DNA of 64,000 bases. Origin: Mytilinidion resinicola. Its lineage: Eukaryota; Ascomycota; Dothideomycetes; Mytilinidiales; Mytilinidiaceae. Under the pieces are notes generated by a model. It was not told the DNA's origin. It made no database searches and saw only the letters and a program-made list of their open reading frames with translations. The stretch's first letter is position 1, and each line of letters begins with the position of its first letter. This document shows, in pieces, positions 1 through 11,194 of this stretch. The stretch is taken from contig NW_022985449.1 in NCBI RefSeq assembly GCF_010093595.1, positions 96,917 through 160,916 of the forward strand. Direction: 5' to 3'. A program made the translations under genes and the position numbers.

Positions 1-219
1 CTTTCCTCAACAGCGCGTGTTGAAATACCATATATCAGCGTCACAGAGTCGTTCAATCAATCAACTTTGGTTTGGTTCAGAGCAAACCCGCATCTTCTCG
101 ATGCACACCTTCATTTTGCGATCCGCTTGGCAGCTATGCCTTGGTCGATCTCGGCTGCCTTTGAAGAAAACACGGCTTCCGACATATGGTGCCAATGTCA
201 CCAACTTGGCTCTTCAAGA

Positions 220-561
220 TCACGAGAATGGCAATGGGTCTGATTGGGCGGAGTGGTTACGACGTTTTTGATGGTTCGGACGAATCAATGGTTGTTGGTC
301 TAGCTGAGCGCAGAGGCATTGGTGGATGAGCGTGTGGTCCTGGATTAGTTGCAGCCCAGATGCCTGGAAAAGAGTGCAGACGGCATTGATGGACGACAGC
401 ACTGGTATACCTACACCTCTCTCAGATACGCCTGACAGAAAGGACTCAGATCCTGCCACCTCTAAGGGGCATAGCTTCATGTCGATAAATTCTTCATAGA
501 GCGTACCTGCACAGACTGAGGGTAGTCGTTCGAGAAGACGGTTAGCTTGGTCCATGACCAT
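220..561 (-). CDS. Small hypothetical ORF (doubtful)
   Basis: An ATG-started frame of 113 residues that I do not recognise. The composition looks protein-like in its first two thirds (a helix-prone start, then a region with LCPLEVAGSESF), but the tail is rich in basic and polar residues and looks random. The frame stays open upstream of the ATG for about 27 bp (codons reading RELDK), so the segment may be the end of a larger, decayed or spliced gene. It lies antisense in the stretch where the first exon of the neighbouring HRP1-like gene would be expected. No domain, signal peptide or membrane segment is visible. Confidence 0.25.
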   Translation of the reverse strand: MVMDQANRLLERLPSVCAGTLYEEFIDMKLCPLEVAGSESFLSGVSERGVGIPVLSSINAVCTLFQASGLQLIQDHTLIHQCLCAQLDQQPLIRPNHQKRRNHSAQSDPLPFS

Positions 562-1100
562 CTTATCTAGCTCTCGACTCCGTAGCAAAACACAGCCGCT
601 TCAACCGAGATCCCCTGTGCCTTGCAAGGCCGTGTCTACGATGGTGGAAATGGTCTTGGAAAATCGACGTACTCGGAGGAGCTCTGTCGCTTGAGGCACT
701 TGCTGGGACCGATTGCCCACGGCTTGCTCTCGTGTTTTGCCCTGCAGCAGCGTCACTCTCGTCAAAACTCGCTAGGCACATGGCAAGCGAACGAGGGCAG
801 CCATCAACCAGCCCTACGACTCACCACGCAAGCAAAAAAGTCGGAGCAATGGTTCTTGAATTGTTTCTGTGGATACATACCCTGACGGATTGAGACTGAT
901 GGTCACATTACAACGTTTTCAATACATGTTACCATACCCTACGGAGCCCCACCTGGACGGATTCTGGACCTTGGACCATTACTGCTGTTGCCCGTTGCCC
1001 GGGACGTCCTGGCCACCGACTCCTGCTTTTTGTTTTCTACTTGCTGCCGCGATGCATTCTGATGTACGAGTCTTGGAGTTTGCTAACATTCAATCTATAG

Positions 1101-2766
1101 AAAAATGTTCATTGGCGGTCTGAATTGGGAGACGACGGAGGGTATGTCACAGCGTTCCCCTCTACTTGCAAATGCAATCTCGCCACGACTTTTCATTTTC
1201 AATTCCCATACTGGAAAGCAATATGCTCGCCTGCAAGGCTTTACTATATGCGCTGTATTATACTGTCCACCTACTTCTACACTTGCTCCAGCCATAGATA
1301 TCGAGTAGGCACTAATCAAATTCTCCATAGAATCCTTGAAGAATTACTTCTCTCAGTTTGGTGAAGTCAGCGAATGTACCGTTATGCGCGACAGCGCTTC
1401 TGGTCGATCGCGAGGTTTCGGCTTCCTGACCTTCAGGGAGCCCAAATGTGTCAATACCGTCATGGTAAAAGAGCACTATCTGGACGGCAAGATTGTAAGA
1501 GGTTCTTTTGCTAGACCCCCTGGCTCATCAACTGTAAGCTAATTGTCCCACTAGATCGATCCGAAGCGCGCCATTCCTCGCGAAGAGCAAGAGCGTACTT
1601 CCAAGATCTTCGTCGGAGGTGTCAGCCAGGAGGCAACAGAGCAAGATTTCAAACATTTCTTCATGCAGTTCGGCCGCGTCATCGACGCCACTCTCATGAT
1701 GGACAAGGACACGGGCCGTCCTCGCGGCTTCGGCTTCGTCACCTTTGATGGCGATGCCGCTGTCGATGCAACCCTCCAGGGACCTTTAGAGATCCTTGGC
1801 AAGCCAATCGAAGTCAAGCGAGCCCAGCCCCGTGGCAACATGCGGGATGGCGAAGAGGAAAAGAAGGGGTTTGGCAGACGAAATGGATCTGACACGAAGT
1901 TCGGAGGCCGCAACGAAGGCCAAAACGGAAATTTCGACGGATCAGGCAACAATGCACAGCAAGGAGCCCCAGGCATGACCGCTGGCATGTCTCCTGCAAT
2001 GATGGCTCAGTACTGGCAGCGTATGCAGAGTTATTTCCAAATGATGCGACAAAACATGATGGCTGGCGGCATGGGAGGCCAAGGCATGACTGGCAACCCA
2101 ATGGCAGCCATTGGTATGGGCGGTCCCCCTCAGATGAACCCAGCCATGATGTCCGCCATGATGGGCGGTATGGGCGGCCCACCACAGGGGATGTCACCAA
2201 CCGGAAGTCCTCATCCCCAATCTCCCGGAAACCAAGGCGGCATGGGACAGATGAATCCGGCCATGATGGAACAAATGCGCCAAATGCAGATGCAGCAACA
2301 GCAAGGAGGTGGCGGTTTCAATGGGAACGCGGCCATGATGAACCAGATGGGTCCCGCCGCTGCAGGCGCTGCTCGCCCAGGATTCAATGCGCAGGAGCAA
2401 CTCATCTTCGAACAGCAAAAGTACGAAGCCCAGCAAGCCCGTCGGATGCAGCAAGGAGGCGGATTCGGCAGCCAAGGCGGACCCACGAGCTGGGAGGGCA
2501 TGTACGACGATGTTCCCCAGCCGCCTATGCCTCCTCAAGGTCCCGCCGCCCGCGTTGCCAACCAAGGCGGTTTCCGACAAGCCAGTCCTGCCAACGTCCG
2601 AGGATCACGACAAGGCTCTTCTGCTCCACCGATTCCGCCCAGCAATGCACCGGCAAATGCGCCTACAGGCCCGAAGAACGCTGGAAAGCCAGGTTCGAAT
2701 TACCGTGGTGGTGGCAGACATGCTGGTGGTCGGACCAACTTCCATCCCTACAATCGTGGAAACTGA
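1101..2766 (+). CDS. HRP1: HRP1/Nab4-like RNA-binding protein, 5' end unresolved
   Basis: Two tandem RRM domains followed by a Met/Gly/Gln/Pro-rich tail, as in yeast Hrp1/Nab4, a nuclear factor for mRNA 3'-end formation and export. Visible exons are 1101-1141, 1331-1494 and 1555-2766, with introns ending CCATAG and CACTAG. RRM1 has RNP2 MFIGGL and RNP1 RGFGFLTF. RRM2 has IFVGGV and RGFGFVTF. The linker between them includes KRAIPREEQERTSKIF. The tail holds many MG, QQ and NQGG runs. The visible part codes about 471 residues. It begins directly at RNP2 of RRM1, after a convincing 3' splice site (branch TGCTAAC, acceptor CTATAG at 1100) in phase 2, so a 5' exon must exist, yet none is recognisable in bases 1-1100. 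Family members usually carry an acidic N-terminal region before RRM1. Function is well supported; the start is not. Confidence 0.88.
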
Positions 2767-3416
2767 TCTGAGTCCTCGCTTCGGTTCTCTTCGGTTTGCA
2801 TGCTTACCGTCGTGGAGCTCAGGCTATGTCCTTCTGAGCTTTCACCCGATCCAGGCGCTGTCTTGTCTACTCTTTCCTCTTCTTCTCATGTCTGGGCAGG
2901 GCTTTTTGTTGTGTGTCGACTTATTCGGTACCCGACGTCTTGACGAAAATAATGGGCGTGATTCTCTTCTCTAGCTTCTATGGACAGGCGGTAATGGAAG
3001 AGAGGGCTATGAGCACGGTCATGATCACACTCTAATTGGGGGTCCTGGGTTTGGTTTCTTTTTGCTTCCTACTTTCACGATGATGGTGCTGGAGGGCTTT
3101 TCTTTCTCGGCGGGGGTCTAAGGAAGGTAGGTAATGGTTTGGCTTCAGCCTCAATGCCCGTAGCCAGTCATCAGTCGGGTTGAGGCTTCACCTTTTGTAC
3201 AGTAGCGACAGTCCTCAGCTCAAGCCTCTCGATTCCCACAAAACGTGTATATTTTCTAATCAAACTCGTGAATGAACGTCTGCCTGAACTCCTCGGGCTA
3301 CCCCCCATCTCCGCCTACCTTCTCCACGTAACATTTTCCCCTAATATCTCCTCCTACTATCTCCTAACAGCTTCTTCCCCCAACTCTCATTTCATCTCCT
3401 CTCGTCTCATCACCCT
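2767..3416. other. Convergent 3' intergenic region
   Basis: About 650 bp between the stops of the HRP1-like gene and the tautomerase gene. The first 450 bp are a mixed-composition 3' UTR with T-rich tracts. The last 150 bp are pyrimidine-rich on the + strand. No gene or repeat seen. Confidence 0.6.
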
Positions 3417-3968
3417 CTACACCTTCATCTCCTCCCACACACTCGCCTTATTCTCCTGCACCCACCCCTTCTCCTCCTCACTCCCATGCGGCGGCGGATA
3501 CAACCCCTGTATGCGCCACAACCGCCGCTCCGTCTCATCAACATGATACTCCCAATCATATCCCTTATCCTCAATATGCGGTTTCAGCGCCTAATCATCA
3601 CCGTCAGCCTCATCCCCACCCTACCCATCCCCCCTCCCCAATCCCCAATCCCTAATCCTCCGAATATCCCAACGAGCAAAACTCACCTCATTCAACCGCC
3701 CACAGAACTGCGCGTAATACGCGTCCTCGTCCGGCATCTTGACCGCAACGTGGTTGCCCACGAGGCGGATGAAAGGGCGCGCGAGGTCGGCGCCGGCGAC
3801 GCCGCCGACGTAGGTGTCAGCGTCGGGGAGCGGGTGGAAGAGCACGACGACGTAGAAGGCAGGGAGGCCGATGGCCGTGTAGAGGGCGGTTAGGGCGGCG
3901 GCGAGGGGGGCGCGCGAGGCGGGGGTGGTGAAGGTGGTGGGCGGGTGGTAGATTTGCCAGAGAGGCAT
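3417..3968 (-). CDS. Tautomerase, cis-CaaD-like (Tautomerase_3 family)
   Basis: A 151-residue protein of the fungal 4-oxalocrotonate tautomerase-like group related to cis-3-chloroacrylic acid dehalogenase, which is about 149 residues. Exons are 3968-3687 and 3590-3417, separated by a 96-bp intron (GTGAGT...GATTAG). The chosen ATG at 3968 puts proline directly after Met (MPLWQIYHP), which would become the catalytic Pro1 after Met removal; an upstream in-frame extension was rejected for this reason. Other conserved blocks are IGLPAFYVVVLF, RPFIRLVGNHVAV, and in exon 2 the signature DWEYHVDETERRLW followed by GLYPPPHGSEEE. The substrate cannot be told from sequence; the fungal members are mostly uncharacterised. 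It is convergent with HRP1 and not linked to a catabolic cluster here. Confidence 0.9.
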
Positions 3969-5515
3969 GGTGGGGGATTGTGGTGGGGTTGAAGGGGTTA
4001 GAGGAGCTGGTTTTGTGTGTGTAGGGGTAAAATGGGGAGGAGAGTGGTGAGGCAAGATGGGAGAATGGAACTCTAGAAGATGGGGGATTGGATGGGGTTG
4101 GATGGGGTCGTGTTTATGTTTTGTCGTGCTGATTAGTATTTACCTCCCGGCTGTGCGCATGTTTACTCAAAGGGCGTGCCAGGTAACTAGTGGAAGATTT
4201 CTGAGTATGCTATAGGATCGACGCACCGAGTGGTGGGTCTTCCCGCTATTGTACTACGTTGATTCACGATTAGCATTGCTGTGGGTGTAACTATAGGGCA
4301 GTTGCGAACAGATTGGTGTTTACTAATCTTTTGTAGTTAGCCTCTAGAGACCCTGATGATGAAGATGACGATTCGACACAATTTATGAGATTTTTATGCA
4401 TAGTTCTTCTTAATTTCTTAGCCTTTTATGTGCAGAAATACCTATCTGTGTTATGTTATATATTGCTTTAGTGGATACTGGTAACGGCGACGTGACTTGG
4501 CCTTCTTCCCAAAGTTCGAGTAGATCGTTTCTTGGAGAACACGCTTGTCCGTGTAAGGGTGGGGATAGAGTGGAGTCAGCTAGATCTGCTCGCAAGGTCT
4601 GAATCGCAGGTGCGAGCATGTTACATCTTCTCCGCAAATCTTCAGGCCAATGGAGGACATCAAGCGGCGGCAAGTCCTCTTTAACCTATCCGTGAGGTGC
4701 TATTATGATTCCCGAGGTCGAGAATCCGATATCCCGGTATAACTCCTCCAAGTTTTTTGCATCTGGTCCCCAATTTTAGAATATTGTTGGAGCACTACAG
4801 ACAGAAACATAGAGGTGGCGCACTCGGAGTCGACCTTGTGCTTCAGATGTAGCAGTATCGGCTTATACACTCAGGACACCGAGGACCAGGCTTGTCTTCT
4901 ACGTCGCTAGTCAATTGTAGGAGCGCGTGGTGCCTGAGGTAGCCTGGCAATCTTGCCAGATGATTAAAATATCACACCTCCAGTTTTTGAAAATGCCTTG
5001 CGGCACCACAGACCGCGGTGAATGGTTGCACAGAATCCAAGAATAAGGCATGCCGAGCGAGAAAGGAAGGAAGAGAAGATGTCAGAGCACGCAAATAATT
5101 GTGAACACAATCCCTCAAATAATCATGGCCCGGTTCGGGGGCCAGCGTAAGTAGCGAGGGAGTTGTAACAGCGTCACGGCGAAGAGCAAGCCATCTCCGA
5201 TGGTGGGCAATAAGACGACAAACACCGATCTTTTCGAAATGATTTTCAAGTGTGACTCATAGTCTGCGATGGCTAGCTTTTCGCTCCCTGTTCTCGGGAA
5301 GTCGTACTCCGGTACGGCGATGCATTGCATCTGAACCAGAATGACTATGTCACAGAACAAGGAGCTGTATGCCGTGTACGTGCTGTATTAAATGATGATG
5401 ATATAGAAGAGAGAGACCTCTAGAGGAAGAGGCTACATAAAATGAATGCACATACATCCTATAACCCCCATTACTCCTCGCTAATATAAACAGCCTTTTG
5501 CGACCTCACCTTGCG
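3969..5515. other. Gene-poor spacer with ORF remnants
   Basis: About 1.5 kb without a convincing gene. It holds a decayed minus-strand reading frame at 4410-4766 (separate entry) and another short minus-strand frame near 5115-5360 with two hydrophobic stretches that I cannot assign. The left end is the tautomerase promoter. The right end is the 3' flank of the Zn2Cys6 gene. Confidence 0.5.
4410..4766 (-). pseudogene. Decayed reading frame, unknown protein
   Basis: A minus-strand frame of about 118 codons runs from 4766 to a stop at 4410 with one internal TAG at 4686-4688. The predicted peptide looks protein-like (LEELYRDIGFSTSG before the stop, LDVLHWPEDLRRRC after it). No ATG opens it and I do not recognise the family. 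A CAG to TAG change would explain the stop. It may be the tail of a lost gene. Confidence 0.3.
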
Positions 5516-7323
5516 TCAGCTCCCCATATCTCCACCACCCACCAACTTCTCCGCAGTCGCCCCAAACCTCTCCCAATCCCATCTCCACCCATTTCCAACC
5601 CCCATCTGCTCCTCCATCAACCGATTCTGCCCCTGAATCACCCACTCCTTGACCCCCTCCTCACACCACTCCCAGCTCACCAGCGAGCTCAACCCCGTGT
5701 GGAACGCGCCAATCGGCCGCCGCGCCCACGCATCCTCCCACATCTTGCAGATCTGGTGGCTCACGCGGCGGCACTCCTGCTCAAGGTCGAATACGTCCGG
5801 GAGCGAGCACGGATCCGCGGGGAGGAGTTGCAACAGGAGTTTGTTGGCCATGAGGAGCAAGGACCAGAAGCAGGAGTAGACGACGGCGACGCGCCAGGAT
5901 GTGAAGTGGAAGGAGGTGGGGACAGGGGTGGTGGCGAGGATGGAGGGGAGCTCGATGGCGGCGCGGCCGTCGACAAGGCGGGCTGTGAGGTCGAGCTCGA
6001 GGCGGTAGAGCGCGCGTTTGAGGTGGAGGAGGCGGGCGAGGAGGGAGGCGCGGGCGGAGACGTGGGTGGAGAGGGGGTTTGGGTTGTGTGTTGGGAAGGA
6101 GGTGGTGGGCTCGAGGGCTTTGAAATCGCCGAGGAGAGAGGGGAATTGCGCCATTAGGAGGAGAACCTCGGCGTAGAGGGCGTCGTCGTCGGAGAGGCCG
6201 GTTGTGTCGAAGGCGACTGAGAGCCATTCGGGCTCTACGAGGAAGCAGGGGCGGCGTTGGCAGATTGCGTGGATTATCTGGGGTAGCGATTAGAGTTGGA
6301 GGGCGTCGAGATTGAGGGTGGCAGTGGAACTACTTACAACAGGACCGCGGTTGAATCTGAGGATGTCTTTCGCGAAGGAGTCCTGGAAGTTGTTTGGCCC
6401 TTGTAATTGTATGAGACGTCGAGCGCCTCCGGCGTGGGTGAGGTATCTGTTGCCTTGTCTCGGCCCGGCCATCGCCTGCATCGATACATTAGAGGTTATG
6501 CTCAAGGCTGATAATTTGTTTTAGATATCTTACTTCAACCATACTAAGCAAGACGGTGGCGCAAAGCGTGTTAGACGAGAGGCCCTCCACCGGGTCTTCC
6601 AATGACAACTGGAGATTCTGCACCGCAGTGAGATATAGCTTTGGGTCTGTGATTTCTTCGGCACTCCTCCTGCGAATCATGCACTCTTGAGCGCTCACTA
6701 GACACGCCACAGCAGCATCTAATGCACCGTTCTGGCCAAGGCGGCGGGGCACTTCGGTCATGAACGAACCAAAATGCGAGAGCTTGTAGCCATGGCTACC
6801 AGTCGACATGCCCGCCACTAGTGCCTGCGTTAAGATTTCTACGCTTGAGAGCGATGGCTGTTGTAGCATCAATGATCGTCGGGACTGTGACCCAGATTGG
6901 TTTTTTTGGGACAGCAGATGATCTCCACCAGCGCAAATCCTCCACTTGTGATACACACATCCATTGGCCCACTTCTCGTTTACCACGGTCAACTTCCGGC
7001 GCGACTTTGCGCTGTTCGAAATAGCAGATTCAACCTCAACTGGGTCTGAGCTGTCAGAACTACTCAAGGAGGATGTCTCTAGATCATCGGCGACGGATCC
7101 TTGGAGCTTTGGTCCTAGATCTCGAAACGTGTGACGTGCAGGAGGTCCGGGACAGCATTTTCTGTTCTTCTGGCAGTTCGCACATGCTGGCCAAGTCTCG
7201 TCGCACTACTCTTGTGTGTTAGATCTTCCTATTCAGGCACCGGCCTGGTGGCTCTGGACTACGAACCTTGATCTTTCTTTTCCTGCAAATGATACATCCG
7301 GTGCTTTTTGGCACGCCAACCAT
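5516..7323 (-). CDS. Zn2Cys6 transcription factor
   Basis: A fungal binuclear-cluster regulator of 542 residues. Exons are 7323-7267, 7205-6534, 6475-6338 and 6277-5516; introns are 53-61 bp and the frame sums to 543 codons including the stop. The N-terminus MVGVPKSTGCIICRKRKIKC is the start of the DNA-binding cluster, completed after intron 1 by CDETWPACANCQKNRKCC, so an intron splits the zinc cluster, a common placement in this family. The first donor is an unusual GTTCGT. The middle region (PSLSSVEILTQALVAGM, then leucine-rich helices) and the C-terminal block resemble the fungal-specific regulatory domain of C6 factors. Target genes are unknown; no biosynthetic cluster lies beside it. Confidence 0.88.
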
Positions 7324-8604
7324 TTGGAATGCGACGATCGAGCCAATGTGAAGTATGTTATGTTCTGATATTCACGCAAAGACTAGTACGGGTCTCTGTA
7401 CTAGGAAAAGAGGGGTTGCACGTGCGAGATTAAAGCACCGAAGGAGCTCCATGGACCGAAGGAAATGCATCTCGGAACCTTTTGTATTAGTATGAAGCTG
7501 CTGCTACGGTGCGATCGCCATGGCCATTGCAGCACTGGGACAGTGGTCGCTGCTGGGACTGCTGCCGGGGGCGCCAAGAAGTCGGCGATGCCAGGGCAAG
7601 GCTTGACGTGGAGCACACCGGGGCACGTGCTTCTCGCAGCATGGCGCCCGAAGCGGGAAAGATGACGGAGGTCGCTGCAGCATCCCTGCAGCCCTGCCAT
7701 CGGTTATCCTCAGCCCTACTCCATACTAAGCCCAGACGGGAGCAGGCACTGGTGGCGAGGTCAAGCACCGCAACTCGAGCCGTCACCGCCTGCCCTTAAA
7801 TAGCGTCGGACACTCCGATTTGGACACAGCCGCAAGCGTGGCCCTTACCCCGGAGAGCCGGCATATTACAGTATCTCCTTTTCTCTGACCTGTCCGCTGA
7901 TCGATAAGCAGATTCGGGTGAATACCAGCGTGGTGCTATTGGAATCCGGTTGAAGATAAAAGGGGGGAAATGATCAATGCAAGTGACTGGATAGAAAGCA
8001 CATGAGACGATAAAGAATGCGCACCATGTGTACTGCTTCTTGAGTTTGTCCAATTCGGTATCCAACTTGAGTAGTCAATCCATCGACAATGCGAAAGCTA
8101 TGCTGTCGAACGAGCAAGCCCCACAGCTCGCTAAGTTTTGGGAATTATCGTTGTGCACTGCCATGAGCAGTGGCAAATGGGTATAGATAGAGAGGCCCTG
8201 GCACTGCTCACATGGCTGCGTAGTTTCCCAGGTATCCAAACCCTTGCTGTTTCGGGGTTGATGCTCTGCAGTGTGCTAGCTGCGCAGTTGTCCCCCTCTC
8301 AAATCCAATCATGGACTTTTCCATCATACGAGGCCGTCCCGCACAGACTTCCAATGCCTTTAAATCAACCTTGCAATGCTGATAACCAAAGCCAAAAATA
8401 ACTCCTCCCAATGCATTGGACGAGACCGAATTGGTGGTCTCCATGGTAATGCTGGTGTTCCGAAAAAGCAGACATGGATAGATTGTTGAAGACTGATTAG
8501 GCGTATCCTTCCAAGGGAGCAGTTGGAATGAAAACCCAATGTTGCGTACTCGAAATATCGAGACGCTGCAGTATCCAACCATAGCTCGGTAACGAAACCA
8601 TAGA
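7324..8604. other. Intergenic, no convincing gene
   Basis: Upstream flank of the Zn2Cys6 gene and downstream flank of APN1. A 124-codon ATG-started minus-strand frame at 8208-8582 is present but shows no family features and lacks a plausible splice structure; I do not call it. The 7490-7790 part is GC-rich and open in several frames, which is expected by composition. Confidence 0.5.
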
Positions 8605-10261
8605 TCATCCAGACTCGCTCAAATCCTCTTCGTCATTAGCCTCGTTATTTTTAGACTTCTTCCCCTTTCCCTTGCCCTTCTTGCCTTCCTTCACTGCCTT
8701 GTCCTTCCTAGTGACTTGGTCCTGCACTCTTTCTCTCTCCTTCGCCCCTTGAGCATGGAGATTCTTTTCCAAGTCCAGAAATTCCTTTGATTCAACGTCC
8801 ATTCCCACAAGACTCTCCAGGAGCTTGATTTCGCGGGCGTATATACCTTCGTCTTCGCTCTTCTTGCCGTCGCTAGTGACTACCTCAATCGGAGTTTCCA
8901 GCACCATTGGGAGTCCCCAGAGTCTTGGCTCGTTGACGAGATTATGGAAAGCGCGCAGGCCGAGGAAACCGGTACCAATGTTGGCATGGAGGTCCCGATA
9001 GCTTGCAAAAGGAGCCTTGGAGTCGTTGACGTGGAGAGCCTTGAGGTACTTGAAACCAACGGTTTGATCAAACTTCTCCACAGTCGCCTTAAAAGCCTCG
9101 AGAGTTCGGAGATCGTATCCCGCGGCAAAGACGTGGCACGTATCGATACAAATGCCAACACGGGATTTGTCTGTGATAAGGGCAATGATGGCGGCGAGAT
9201 CTTCAAAGGTGCCACCTACCGTATTGCCCAAAGTCGCCATTGTCTCCAGGACAGTAATGACGGACCCTGTTGTCTCATCGGCATGGGCACGGTTCAGGTT
9301 TCCGGCGATATGAGCGATAGCTTCTTCTCGAGTTGAGCTGGCGCTATTGCCTGGATGGAAGTTGTACAGCTTGATACCAAGCTTGTGGCAGCGGGTAAGA
9401 TCGTCAAGAAAGCAATTGTATGCCTGAGTCGTGCGATCTGCGTCGGTATGCGCCAGATTGACCAAGTAGGATCCATGGGGGACAGCAGTCTTGGAAGGTT
9501 CGATGTTGTGAGTCTTGCAGGCTCCCTGGAATAGCTTAAGATGTTCCTCCGAGAGTGGAGGATTGTTCCATTTCCTCTGCGATTTGAGAAACAGGGCGAA
9601 TGCATTTCCACTGGACAATGTTAGAAAGGATCCACCGGAGCCGGATTTAGGTAGACCAGAAATTGTGCGCCGCTTACCCAATGCGAACGCAGTTTGCAAT
9701 CGTATTTTGGACGCCTATGGACGACATCTTAGTGTCAAAGTTCCATGAAAGATACGGTGCCTACGTACCTCCCGCAGCACTGACGTGTGCACCGACTAGC
9801 AGCTGAGATCCTACGGTCCTCGCTGCTAATGGCATAGCCTCAGCTGCCTTCTCTTCTTTAGTCTTGCGCTTGCGTTGGATTTTGGGTGCGGCTTTGCCGT
9901 TGGGCTCCTCGTTCTCTGCCCGAGCTGGTTCATCCACAGGACTTTTGGTCGCAGCAGGAGCTTTGACCCTGGTCTTTCGGGCTTTCTTTGGGGTGGTCTC
10001 TGGTGATGCCTCCACGTCTTCCTCTTGAGTGGTAGTTCTGGTGTTGACAGCCTTCTTGGCACGTTTGGCTGACTGAGTTGACGCTGCGGCTTTGCGTTTC
10101 TTCCCCTTCGCGATTACCTCAGTAGAGGTCTCGACCGTTGTCTTGATTGTTCTCTTAGCTATCGCCTTGCGCTTTGCAGTGGCAGGTGGTATCCCAGTCG
10201 ACGGAGGCTCCGACAAGGGGTCTGGAGAGTGGCGGCTCAGCATTGTTGCTGCGGTGTGCAT
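8605..10261 (-). CDS. APN1: AP endonuclease IV (base excision repair)
   Basis: Endonuclease IV family protein, which cleaves DNA at abasic sites and removes 3' blocks, in nucleus and mitochondria. Exons are 10261-9769, 9714-9678 (37 bp) and 9610-8605. Codons joined across the introns give GAHVSAAGG then VQNTIANCV then GGNAFALFLKSQRKW, exactly the family start. Metal-site motifs are all present: YNFHPGN, ICIDTCHVFAAGYD, ALHVNDSK, HANIG and VLETP. The N-terminal 150 residues are Lys/Arg/Ala-rich (GKKRKAAAS, KRAKKAV, KARKTRVK) and look like nuclear targeting or DNA-contact sequence. The C-terminus is a lysine-rich tail with GKKGKGKGKKSKNN. Length is 511 residues from the first ATG; a second in-frame ATG at 10243 (MLSRHSP) may be the real start. 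The tail is longer than in yeast Apn1. Confidence 0.93.
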
Positions 10262-11194
10262 CAAGAGAGTGTGATAAGGTTACAGAGCGTCTACTCACTG
10301 CTGCATGGCAGGGATTTAAAAATGCGGGTGTATGGTACAAGGCAGGTGAGGTGGATGAGAGGAGGTGAAATTTGGTCGGAGGCTGGAGACGCGATCGATC
10401 AACGCATCACGAGTGCACGTGACTTTTGAAGCAATGGACCAATCAGATGCGAGTCATTTAAGTGAAGGTACCAACTTCTATTGTATTCCGTATATTCCTA
10501 GCCTTTGGAGGATCTGTATGCTATGCATGCCAAATGGCATAGAGCCAAATAGCATAGAGAAGAGAAATGCAATGCTTCCATTGTTGATGTCCTATCAAGA
10601 CAAGATTACAAGGTACTATCTGGCATCTCTCGGCACTGGAATCCGCAGTATCCGTACTGTTCCTATGCGTCGTCATACGTAAGGGGCGCTGAGGCGGGTT
10701 GTGACTGTTGCATGACTGGCAGAGAGCTGGCAGTGACTTGGGCATGTCTGTCATGAGATGCTGCGACGTATTCATTCATGCCATCGGCCGGTCGGGATAG
10801 GGCTCGGCAAGCTGCCCGTTGCGCTCCCGAGTCCGCGCCGCCAAGAATGCCGCGATGTCTCGCGCGGTGACTCTGGAGGCCGATGCTGAGTGTCTCCCGC
10901 CGTTATTCGCCGCCGCTCTCGTCAGACCAGCTCCAGACGAACCTCATGGAACGCCGCAGCGGATGCCCACGGAGCCTCCACGGCCATGTGGTCCTCTGCC
11001 TTGCTCGGCCTCAGCAGTACATATTCGACCGTTGAGTCGCCCGAATCTGACGCCGATGTCGTCTTCTCCTGTTGGCAGCGCGCTACCCGTCCAACTCCTC
11101 AACCATCACGAACCCACCCACGACCCGCCCTGAAATGCCTCTGAGACCCGCAGTCTTATATTGATCATTTTGTCGACACCATTGCGACAGTCCC
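10262..11194. promoter_or_regulatory. Divergent promoter region, APN1 / sterol acyltransferase
   Basis: A 930-bp spacer between the divergent starts of APN1 and the acyltransferase gene. The right 400 bp are GC-rich and probably 5' UTR of the latter. An ATGCTATTTGG-type inverted repeat (gccaaatggcatagagccaaatagcatag) lies near 10528-10558. No defined regulatory motif can be named with confidence. Confidence 0.4.

Noticed and set aside
5498..6157. Long plus-strand open frame across the Zn2Cys6 gene
   Set aside because: It is the antisense shadow of the last exon of that gene.
8208..8582. 124-codon ATG-started minus-strand frame beside APN1
   Set aside because: No recognisable domain, signal or neighbouring exon; length is compatible with chance.
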